A program made the position numbers and the translations under genes. DNA of 5,371 nt, from positions 1-5,371 of the forward strand of contig JACCUS010000146.1 of NCBI GenBank assembly GCA_013811715.1. Direction: 5' to 3'. Each line of letters starts with the position of its first letter. The first letter of the stretch is position 1. The notes under the pieces are model-generated. The model saw only the letters and a program-made list of their open reading frames with translations. It had not been told where the DNA came from and searched no databases. Shown here piece after piece: positions 1-5,371 of the stretch. This DNA comes from Nocardioidaceae bacterium. GTDB taxonomy: Bacteria; Actinomycetota; Actinomycetes; Propionibacteriales; Nocardioidaceae.

Positions 1-212
1 GACTGACTCGGCACGTCTGACCGCAACCAGACTCGCTCCGAGCATCCTCGCCGAAAGCACTCCGCGCTTGACAATCGGGCGTACTATCACATCGACAGCA
101 GCGCTGTGAACCCCTCTCGGGTAGGTCAGCAAGCCGTCGCACTCGTGGGGCTGCGCAATCGCGCAAACCCTTCACCGCGCGGAGCTCGGACCGCCGAACA
201 GCAGGGGGAACC
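1..212. other. Leader region with no convincing gene
   Basis: I see no recognisable gene here. One + strand frame is open from base 2 to a TGA at 107-109. One - strand frame is open from a GTG at 90-88 to the left edge. Neither gives a recognisable peptide or has a good ribosome binding site, and their third-position GC (roughly 60% by hand count) is lower than in the clear genes. A TTGACA hexamer lies at 68-73 and a TACTAT hexamer at 82-87, but they are only 8 bases apart, too close to be a -35/-10 pair. A short stem, TGCGC/GCGCA with a 4-base loop, lies at 152-165. The promoter of the downstream gene is presumably in this stretch, but I cannot fix it. Confidence 0.5.
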
Positions 213-2012
213 ATGCTTGCTCGACCCATCCACCGCCGCCTACGCGGCAACAAACAGACACTGGCCGGGGTTGCACTCGGCACCGTCGCCATCGTCGCGA
301 GCACTCTTGCGGCACCAACGACGGCACAGTCCGCGCCCGACCCGGCCTGCCCGCCGGCGTACCCGATCGCGGACCTGGCCAGGGACCAACTGGTTCACGG
401 CCTGACCGTCAGCGCGGGCACGACACCCGACCCGTTCACCGGCAAGGTGTTGGGCGTACTGAACGACGGCATCGCGCCGGGGCTCGACATGATCCTGGTC
501 CGGCTGACCTCCCCCGAGATCCGTCGGGTCGGCGGCATCTGGGCCGGCATGTCCGGCTCCCCGGTGTACGCCGACGATGGCAGCCTGATCGGGGCGGTCT
601 CCTACGGCCTGGCGTTCGGGCCGTCGCGGGTCGCCGGTGTGACGCCGGCGGCCGACATGCAGGCGCTGCTCGACAACGCGCCCTCCAGCGCGACGGCGCA
701 GGCGGCTCTGCGTAAGGCCGAGGGCGCCGACCACGTGGCGCTCCCCGACCGCACCGCCGACCGGATCGTCGACATGGGCGCGGCCACGACCGCGGAGGCC
801 GACGCCGGACTCGACCGGCTGCCGATCCCGTTCGGCATCTCCGGGATGGGCAGCGCCAAGCGCATGCGGCAAGCCGCCGACGCGCTCGATCTCGACGGGG
901 TCCGCCTCTATCGGACCGGTGCGGTCTCCGCTGACGCGCCAGCAACGCAGATCGTCGCCGGCGGCAACCTCGGAGCGACAGTGTCGTACGGCGACCTCAC
1001 CGCGGGCGGTGTCGGCACCGCGACCGCCGTGTGCGGCGACGAGGTGATCGCCTGGGGGCACCCGCTTTTCTGGAGCGGGCCCACCACGTTGAACATGCAC
1101 GGCGCCGACGCGATCTACATCCAGGAGGACCCAACGCTGTTCCCCTTCAAGGTGGCAAACCTGACCGGACCTGTCGGGACGATCACCGACGACCGGCTGG
1201 CCGGGCTCCGCGGTGTGATCGGGGATCCGCCGGAGTCGGCCGAGATCACCTCCCATGCCGAGTCCACCGAGGGGCGCTCGCGGGACGGCACGACCCACGT
1301 GAGCCTGCAGGACGCCGTACCGGAGATCGGTGTGTTCGCGCTGCTGGCCAACCTGGACGTGGTGTACGACGGTATTCGCGGCGGCTCGTCCAGGCTGCGG
1401 ATGACCGTGGAGGGCGAGCGCGCGAACGGTGACCTCTTCGAGTTCTCGGTGGTGGACCGCTACGCGAGCGAGAGCGACATCACCTTCGAGACGATCTTCG
1501 ACTCGTGGGAGCGGCTGTACCGCGTGGCGCAGAACCAGTTCGAGGACGTCACGATCACCGACGTGTCGTTCCGGGCGTTGCTGGATCAGGACTACCGCGA
1601 GTACCAGATCTCCAAGCTCCGGCTGAGGAAGGGTGGGCACTGGGTGACGCTCGAGAGGCGTCAACGGCTCTCGGTCAACCCGGGCCAGCTGCTGCGGCTG
1701 CGTGCGGTGCTGTCACGGGTCGGCGAGACCGGTCGCGACCGCACGGTGGGTCTGGCGGTCCAGGTGCCGCGCCGCACTGTCGGCGCTCGAGGCGCCCTTG
1801 AAGTCCGCGGCGGAGCCGACGTCCGCTCGTCTCTGCGGGCAGGGTCGTTCCCGGAGCTGTTGGCCAAGATCCAGGGCGCGCCACGTAACGACGAGGTGCT
1901 GGACTACCTGTCGCTGCGCAAGGACGGGCGCGGCATCCGGTCCGTTGGGAGCACGGCCTTCGGCGACGTGGTGGGCGGCAGCTTCGGGGTGCGGCTCCGC
2001 GTGGTCCGCTGA
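213..2012 (+). CDS. Exported SpoIVB peptidase S55-family protein, permuted motif order
   Basis: Probable exported serine-peptidase-like protein of 599 residues. The ATG at 213 follows AGGGGG (203-208) at 4 bases. Residues 1 to about 40 form a signal peptide: Arg/Lys-rich start, hydrophobic core around 18-34, likely cleavage near AQSA (38-41). Residues 60-155 contain GMSGSPVY (112-119), the S55 nucleophile block with Ser114 as expected nucleophile, followed by LIGAVSYG (125-132) and AGVTP (141-145). A second S55 block lies at 267-338 with GVGTATA and WGHP (281-284, His283). The C-terminal part (about 395-599) looks beta-rich; it includes NPGQLLRLRAVL (489-500) and PRND (557-560), a layout I associate with S55-like proteins of non-sporulating bacteria. 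In sporulation SpoIVB the His block comes before the Ser block; here the order is reversed, and I see no PDZ domain. Only two Cys remain after the signal peptide (46 and 274). Substrate and proteolytic activity are unknown, and it could be a non-catalytic relative. The gene stands alone between its leader and a hairpin. Confidence 0.82.
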   Translation: MLARPIHRRLRGNKQTLAGVALGTVAIVASTLAAPTTAQSAPDPACPPAYPIADLARDQLVHGLTVSAGTTPDPFTGKVLGVLNDGIAPGLDMILVRLTSPEIRRVGGIWAGMSGSPVYADDGSLIGAVSYGLAFGPSRVAGVTPAADMQALLDNAPSSATAQAALRKAEGADHVALPDRTADRIVDMGAATTAEADAGLDRLPIPFGISGMGSAKRMRQAADALDLDGVRLYRTGAVSADAPATQIVAGGNLGATVSYGDLTAGGVGTATAVCGDEVIAWGHPLFWSGPTTLNMHGADAIYIQEDPTLFPFKVANLTGPVGTITDDRLAGLRGVIGDPPESAEITSHAESTEGRSRDGTTHVSLQDAVPEIGVFALLANLDVVYDGIRGGSSRLRMTVEGERANGDLFEFSVVDRYASESDITFETIFDSWERLYRVAQNQFEDVTITDVSFRALLDQDYREYQISKLRLRKGGHWVTLERRQRLSVNPGQLLRLRAVLSRVGETGRDRTVGLAVQVPRRTVGARGALEVRGGADVRSSLRAGSFPELLAKIQGAPRNDEVLDYLSLRKDGRGIRSVGSTAFGDVVGGSFGVRLRVVR

Positions 2013-2033
2013 CGGCGACGCCGCCGAGACCAT

Positions 2034-2066
2034 GGAGGAGGGGCTCCGAAGCCGAGCCCCTCCTCC
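2034..2066 (+). terminator. Probable terminator hairpin after the S55-family gene
   Basis: GGAGGAGGGGCTC (2034-2046) and GAGCCCCTCCTCC (2054-2066) form a perfect 13-bp, very GC-rich stem with a 7-base loop. It starts 21 bases after the stop codon at 2010-2012. No T-tract follows (CGCGCTTATGG), which is common for actinobacterial terminators. Its position fits the end of the upstream transcript and isolates the next gene from read-through. The stem is symmetrical and could also act on the other strand, but I see no - strand gene that would need it. Confidence 0.75.
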
Positions 2067-2069
2067 GCG

Positions 2070-2119
2070 CTTATGGCTGAAGACTCGCCCGACGCATGGC
2101 CCCGACATTCAGCCATAAG
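2070..2119. repeat. Perfect 12-bp inverted repeat, 26-base spacer
   Basis: CTTATGGCTGAA (2070-2081) is exactly reverse-complementary to TTCAGCCATAAG (2108-2119). The spacer 2082-2107 is GC-rich and shows no obvious internal stem. The arms are more AT-rich than the surroundings. The repeat starts 3 bases after the terminator hairpin and ends about 105 bases before the next gene. It could be a second RNA hairpin, a pair of regulator half-sites, or the remnant of a small mobile element; nothing in the sequence decides between these. I did not see another copy in this window. Confidence 0.7.
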
Positions 2120-2223
2120 GACGGGATCTGGTGAAACCGCTGCGCTGACCGCGAGGGTTCGATCACACTGGGTGACGACGCACTCACCGAGCGTGCCCGT
2201 AGCCGCACCCAAAGGCCCTCTCC
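2120..2223 (+). other. Leader of the peptidoglycan-binding gene
   Basis: This stretch has no gene. I see no clear -35/-10 pair. A weak stem, GGTGA (2171-2175) with TCACC (2184-2188), has an 8-base loop. I looked for a riboswitch because cell-wall hydrolase genes in actinobacteria often carry a cyclic di-AMP riboswitch, but I could not recognise its conserved core here. Confidence 0.35.
2211..2215 (+). promoter_or_regulatory. Ribosome binding site supporting the GTG start
   Basis: AAAGG lies 8 bases upstream of the GTG at 2224. The signal peptide begins directly after this GTG, which supports the start. Confidence 0.55.
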
Positions 2224-3432
2224 GTGACTTCGCAGCCCCTCCGCAGCCGACTCGCCATCGTGGCCCTCCTTGGCGCGCTCCTCGCCGTGCCGATGCTCAC
2301 GACCGGCGTACAGGCACAAGCGGCGCGCCAGCTCACCGGCCCGACCCTCGCGCCGTTGAGCTTCCCGGCCGACCCCGACGGCCTCCCCGCCCCCGCCAGA
2401 TGGGGCAAGGAGCTCGACCCAGCCGCCGGGTACCAGCCGCAGCTCGCCTGCACGGCCAAGCCGTCGCGCGGGATCGTGAAGCTGCGCAGGCTGGCGTTGG
2501 ACACCTACGGCCGCGGCGGCCTCAGTCCGGCGTACGCCCGCAGCTGCGCGTACGGCGGCACCTCCGAGCACAAGGACGGCCGCGCCTGGGACTGGATGCT
2601 CGACGTCGGCAACCGCGCCGACAGCCGAGCGGCGGCCGACTTCCTGGGCTGGCTGACCGGCCGCGTGCCTAGCGGCGCGCCAGGTGAGATGGCCAGTCGG
2701 CTCGGCGTCATGTATGTGATCTACAACCGCGAGATCTGGTCGTCGTACAGCCCCGGGTGGCGCGACTACACCGGCTACGACCCGCACGCCAGCCACATCC
2801 ACATCTCGCTGTCGTGGAACGGCGCCCGCGCCCACACCTCGTTTTGGACCGGCCGCGTCTGGCCGAGCGACTACGGCACCTGCCAGCTGTTCGAGGGACA
2901 GCCGGCGACCGTGCCGACACCCCAGCCACGCATCCGCCCCTGCCCGGCGCCCGCGCTGCCCCCACGGAGTTCGACCCAGCCATTCGGCTGGCTCGGCAGC
3001 AGCGGCGAGTACGTCGCCACCGGCCAGCGGCTGCTCGGGATCCAGCAGAGCGGCTCCTTCGGCAGGGCGACTCGCACCGCCGTCCTGGGCTACCAGAGCC
3101 GGCATGACCTGCCACGCACCGGCGCGCTCGACAAGCCAACGTGGGCGAGCCTGATGCCGTCTACCCGAGTCCTCAACGTTCCCTCCTGGACTGCCGCGCA
3201 AGCCGCGCAATGGGGGTGCGACGAGGCAGGGTCGCCGACTCTGCACCGGAGAGACGCGGGCCGGGCTGTGTACGCGCTACAGGTCTCGTTGGAGCTGCCG
3301 CCGGCCTGGCGCAACGGCTACTTCGGTCGCGGTACTGCCGCCGAGGTGATCGAGTTCAAGGCCCGCCACGGGCTCCCGGACACGGCGCTCGTGGGCGCGG
3401 AGGTGTGGGCAGCCCTTTGCCAGCGCAGGTAG
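2224..3432 (+). CDS. Exported peptidoglycan-binding protein with LAS-like motif domain
   Basis: Cell-wall protein of 402 residues, probably acting outside the membrane. Residues 1 to about 31-33 are a signal peptide with hydrophobic core LAIVALLGALLAV and cleavage near VQAQA. Residues 85-215 form a conserved actinobacterial domain with TSEHKDGRAWDW (113-124), GVMYVIYNR (161-169), HASHIHIS (188-195) and TSFWTG (205-210). It resembles the family often labelled ARB-07466-like/VldE. The pattern SxHxxGxAxD followed by HxH recalls the zinc site of LAS-type peptidases (M15 and relatives), so His116, Asp123 and His191/His193 are candidate ligands; that is inference. A Pro-rich linker (230-250) leads to two PG_binding_1-like repeats: about 262-310 (FGRATRTAVLGYQSRHDLP) and 342-399 (FGRGTAAEVIEFKARHGLP). 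Six Cys (76, 108, 220, 240, 332, 399) could form disulfides. The gene converges on pstB, with 5 bases between the stop codons. The wall-binding part is well supported; the enzymatic role is not proven. Confidence 0.83.
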   Translation: MTSQPLRSRLAIVALLGALLAVPMLTTGVQAQAARQLTGPTLAPLSFPADPDGLPAPARWGKELDPAAGYQPQLACTAKPSRGIVKLRRLALDTYGRGGLSPAYARSCAYGGTSEHKDGRAWDWMLDVGNRADSRAAADFLGWLTGRVPSGAPGEMASRLGVMYVIYNREIWSSYSPGWRDYTGYDPHASHIHISLSWNGARAHTSFWTGRVWPSDYGTCQLFEGQPATVPTPQPRIRPCPAPALPPRSSTQPFGWLGSSGEYVATGQRLLGIQQSGSFGRATRTAVLGYQSRHDLPRTGALDKPTWASLMPSTRVLNVPSWTAAQAAQWGCDEAGSPTLHRRDAGRAVYALQVSLELPPAWRNGYFGRGTAAEVIEFKARHGLPDTALVGAEVWAALCQRR

Positions 3433-3437
3433 GGCGG

Positions 3438-4325
3438 CTAACCAAACCTTCCCGAGATGTAGTCCTCGGTGCGTTTGTCAGTGGGGTTGGAGAAGATGTG
3501 TGAGGTCGTGTTGAACTCGACCAGCAGGCCGGTGCGGTTTCCAGTCGTCTCGTCCGGCTTCGCCGTGAAGAACGCGGTCCGGTCAGACACCCGCGCAGCC
3601 TGCTGCATGTTGTGCGTGACGATGATGATGGTGAACTCGTCGCGCAGCTGCATCATCAGGTCTTCGATCCGCGAGGTCGCGATCGGGTCCAGTGCCGAGC
3701 AAGGCTCGTCCATGAGGATCACGTCGGGACGGGTTGCTATGGTCCGGGCAATGCACAACCGCTGCTGTTGACCACCGGAAAGACCGATGCCGCTGTCCTT
3801 GAGCTTGTCCTTCACCTCGTCCCATAGGGCCGCACCACGAAGCGCCTCCTCGACGAGTTGGTCCAGGCTTTCGACCTCCATGCCGGTCACCCGGGGCCCG
3901 TAGGCGACATTGTCGTAGATCGACTTCGGGAACGGGTTCGGCTTCTGGAACACCATGCCGATGCGTCGACGCACCTCGATCGGGTCGACCCGGGAGCCGT
4001 AGATATCGGTCCCGTGATAAATGACCTGACCCTCTATCCGAGCGCCTGCCACCAGGTCGTTCATCCGGTTGAGGCAGCGCAGCACTGTGCTCTTACCGCA
4101 TCCCGAAGGGCCGATGAGTGCCGTGACCTCGCCTTCTCCGAAGGTCAGGTTGACGTCGTGGACAGCGTGGAAACTCCCATAGAAGGCGTTCAGATCCACA
4201 CACTCCATGATCGAGTGGGGCTCGGTTGGCAGCTCACGGTCGGCCTTGCCGTGCGCCGCGAGGAGTGAGTTGGTCGGCTGCTCAACCGACTCCTTCTCTG
4301 GGGCCGAAGTGCTGTACGTCGCCAT
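3438..4325 (-). CDS. pstB: Phosphate ABC transporter ATP-binding protein PstB
   Basis: Cytoplasmic ATPase of the high-affinity phosphate importer PstSCAB; two copies power the PstC-PstA channel. All ABC ATPase motifs are present in the 295 residues: Walker A GPSGCGKST (72-80, Lys78), Q-loop Gln127 in FQKPNPFP, signature LSGGQQQR (182-189), Walker B VILMDEP (202-208, catalytic Glu207), D-loop SALD (210-213) and switch His238. MVFQKPNPFPKSIYDNV (124-140) and FSNPTDKRTEDYISGRFG at the C-terminus are typical of PstB. The conserved domain begins near residue 38, so there is a hydrophilic N-terminal extension of about 37 residues. I keep the upstream ATG because TGAGGA lies 4 bases before it and it follows pstA by 7 bases. 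The internal ATG at codon 40 (4208-4206) has no visible ribosome binding site. It is the last gene of the operon here; no phoU follows. Such operons are usually induced by phosphate starvation, but no promoter lies in the window. Confidence 0.97.
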   Translation of the reverse strand: MATYSTSAPEKESVEQPTNSLLAAHGKADRELPTEPHSIMECVDLNAFYGSFHAVHDVNLTFGEGEVTALIGPSGCGKSTVLRCLNRMNDLVAGARIEGQVIYHGTDIYGSRVDPIEVRRRIGMVFQKPNPFPKSIYDNVAYGPRVTGMEVESLDQLVEEALRGAALWDEVKDKLKDSGIGLSGGQQQRLCIARTIATRPDVILMDEPCSALDPIATSRIEDLMMQLRDEFTIIIVTHNMQQAARVSDRTAFFTAKPDETTGNRTGLLVEFNTTSHIFSNPTDKRTEDYISGRFG

Positions 4326-4329
4326 GGGG

Positions 4330-4335
4330 TCCTCA
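4330..4335 (-). promoter_or_regulatory. pstB ribosome binding site overlapping the pstA stop
   Basis: On the - strand, TGAGGA precedes the pstB ATG by 4 bases. Its first three bases are the pstA stop codon TGA (4335-4333). Ribosomes finishing pstA therefore end on the pstB binding site, which suggests translational coupling and supports the long pstB start. Confidence 0.7.
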
Positions 4336-5232
4336 CCAACTGCGTTGGAAACGATTGCGGATGTAGATGGCGAGCCCGTTGAGCATGAGCACCATCACGA
4401 TAAGTACGATAATGGCGGCCGCGGCGGCAACCTCGTACTCGTCTTGCGAATCCGAACTCCACTGGAAGATCACCAATGGCAACGCCGTGAAGGTTGCCAG
4501 TAGACCGTCTGGGTCCACGTAGATCCCGAGGGGCACCCCGAGCATCAGCAGCGGAGCGGCTTCGCCGATCGCGCGCGAGAGGGAGATGATTGTTCCGGTC
4601 GCGATGCCAGGTACGGCGGCTGGCAGCGTCTGTCGCCACGTGGTCTGCCATTGCGTCGCGCCGAGGGCGAGCGACCCGTCGCGGATCTCACGGGGCACCG
4701 CACGTAGCGCCTCTCGGGTGGTGATGATCAGGACCGGCAGGATGAGCAGCGACAACGCAACGGCACCGGCCAAAACGATGTCGTCGTTCTTGAAGCCCAG
4801 CAGCGCCATCACGGCGACGGCCAACAGGCCGTAGATGACGGAAGGCACAGCGGCAAGGTTCTGCACGTTGACTTCGAGCACTCGGTTGTGCCACCGCCGC
4901 TTGTCGGCGAACTCCTCAAAGTAGACGGCAGCCGCGATTCCCATCGGAACGGCCATTACACCGGTAGCCCCCATCACCCACGCGGTGCCGAGGATCGCCG
5001 CTCGTGCACCGGTCGTATCCTCGTTGATTGTCGAGTTGTATTCGGTGAACAGGTTGGCGTCCAAGCGGCTTGCGCCCTGAATGAAGGTGTCGATGATCAA
5101 CGCGAACAGGACCAGGATACCGAAGGCGAGTGACAGCCAAAGCAGCACAAGGAAGATCATTGAGGCCGGGTTGCGATCGTGGCTTCGGCGTCTGCTGCTG
5201 TCGATACGTGAGGAAGCCTCGAGAGTAGTCAT
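4333..5232 (-). CDS. pstA: Phosphate ABC transporter permease PstA
   Basis: Inner-membrane permease that pairs with PstC to form the phosphate channel and docks onto PstB. At 299 residues it is normal length. The N-terminus (1-23) is charged and cytoplasmic. Hydrophobic segments lie near 25-49, 78-104, 128-146, 152-171, 206-235 and 268-290, matching the six-helix plan. The coupling-loop (EAA) motif is EALRAVPREIRDGSLALGAT (174-193) with the conserved Gly191; RAIGEAAPLLMLG (220-232) and NLAAVPSVIYGL (125-136) are strongly typical of PstA. The start at 5232 is supported by GGGAGGAG (5245-5238) 5 bases upstream. The ATG shares one base with the pstC stop (TGATG), so the two are probably translated together. 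No truncation or missing residue is apparent. Confidence 0.96.
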   Translation of the reverse strand: MTTLEASSRIDSSRRRSHDRNPASMIFLVLLWLSLAFGILVLFALIIDTFIQGASRLDANLFTEYNSTINEDTTGARAAILGTAWVMGATGVMAVPMGIAAAVYFEEFADKRRWHNRVLEVNVQNLAAVPSVIYGLLAVAVMALLGFKNDDIVLAGAVALSLLILPVLIITTREALRAVPREIRDGSLALGATQWQTTWRQTLPAAVPGIATGTIISLSRAIGEAAPLLMLGVPLGIYVDPDGLLATFTALPLVIFQWSSDSQDEYEVAAAAAIIVLIVMVLMLNGLAIYIRNRFQRSW

Positions 5233-5371
5233 CAGTACTCCTCCCGAAGTCGTCGAACCAGCGCAATACTGATCAGGTTGATGAGAAGGGTTATGACGAA
5301 GAGAAGCAACCCGACCGCAAAGAGGGTGTTGTAGGACACGGATCCGACGGGGTTCTCCCCCCCAGCGGTGG
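5232..5371 (-). CDS. pstC: Phosphate ABC transporter permease PstC, C-terminal end only
   Basis: The last 45 codons and stop of a gene entering from the right edge. Read from 5369 down to 5232, the frame gives a peptide that starts TAGGENPVGSVSYNTLFAVG, continues with a hydrophobic helix (LLLFVITLLINLISIALV) and ends RRLREEY. This is the usual PstC ending: a final membrane helix, then a short basic tail. Its TGA (5234-5232) overlaps the pstA ATG by one base, in the standard pstC-pstA order. A run of seven C (5357-5363, G on the coding strand) lies in the frame, which stays open. PstC forms half of the phosphate channel. The remainder, and probably pstS, lies outside the window. Confidence 0.9.
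   Translation of the reverse strand, partial: TAGGENPVGSVSYNTLFAVGLLLFVITLLINLISIALVRRLREEY
5238..5245 (-). promoter_or_regulatory. Strong pstA ribosome binding site inside the end of pstC
   Basis: GGGAGGAG on the - strand lies 5 bases before the pstA ATG and within the last codons of pstC (Arg-Glu-Glu-Tyr). It fixes the pstA start and, with the TGATG overlap, suggests coupled translation. Confidence 0.75.

Noticed and set aside
68..87. TTGACA (68-73) and TACTAT (82-87) as a sigma-70-type promoter
   Set aside because: The spacer is 8 bases rather than about 17, and no good -10 lies at the right distance from TTGACA, so I do not call a promoter.
1..90. N-terminus of a divergent - strand gene starting at GTG 90-88
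   Set aside because: The 30 visible codons have no ribosome binding site, modest third-position GC and no recognisable similarity. Sequence to the left would be needed to support it.
240..1664. Long - strand open frame (474 codons) opposite the S55-family gene
   Set aside because: It is a by-product of high third-position GC in the real gene. The peptide is rich in Arg, Gly, Val and His, matches no family I know, and lacks a ribosome binding site that stands out.
2120..2223. Cyclic di-AMP riboswitch before the cell-wall gene
   Set aside because: The gene type makes it plausible, but I could not find the conserved core segments, and the leader of about 100 bases after the inverted repeat looks too short.
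2073..2672. + strand open frame (199 codons) overlapping the start of the wall gene
   Set aside because: It starts inside the inverted repeat, has no recognisable domain, and overlaps a gene with a signal peptide and known motifs in another frame.
2071..3246. Long - strand open frame (391 codons) opposite the peptidoglycan-binding gene
   Set aside because: It runs across the terminator, the inverted repeat and the antisense of a clear gene. Its low-complexity Arg/Ala/Gly composition is typical of a shadow frame.
3428..3443. Small hairpin joining the two convergent stop codons
   Set aside because: The TAG/CTA pairing is a trivial result of two facing TAG stops. The stem is short and bulged, so it is not a credible terminator.

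Overview
The window is high-GC DNA with GTG and ATG starts, purine-rich ribosome binding sites and GC-rich hairpins without T-tracts. Together with the protein families, this points to a member of the Actinomycetota. I cannot place it at genus or family level. It holds two exported-protein genes on the + strand that converge on the 3' part of a phosphate-transport operon on the - strand.

Left part (1-2223): a 212-base leader with no convincing gene precedes a 599-residue exported protein. It carries the signature blocks of the SpoIVB peptidase S55 family, GMSGSPVY and WGHP, in the opposite order to sporulation SpoIVB. Its gene ends at 2012. A perfect 13-bp GC-rich hairpin follows at 2034-2066. 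Directly after that is a separate perfect 12-bp inverted repeat (2070-2119), more AT-rich than its surroundings, whose function I do not recognise.

Middle part (2224-3432): a 402-residue exported cell-wall protein. It has a signal peptide, a domain with SEHxxGRAxDW and HIHIS motifs resembling the zinc-site layout of LAS-type peptidoglycan peptidases, a Pro-rich linker and two peptidoglycan-binding repeats.

Right part (3438-5371, - strand): pstC (last 45 codons only), pstA and pstB, in the usual pst order. They are tightly packed: pstC and pstA overlap by one base (TGATG), and pstA and pstB are 7 bases apart with the pstA stop inside the pstB ribosome binding site. PstC and PstA form the membrane channel and PstB is the ATPase of the high-affinity phosphate ABC transporter. 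pstS and the rest of pstC would lie beyond the right edge. No phoU follows pstB, because the convergent cell-wall gene ends 5 bases away.

The pst genes are ordinary. The parts most worth a second look are the permuted S55 domain, with a possible change at the acidic triad position, and the unexplained 12-bp inverted repeat between the two + strand genes.
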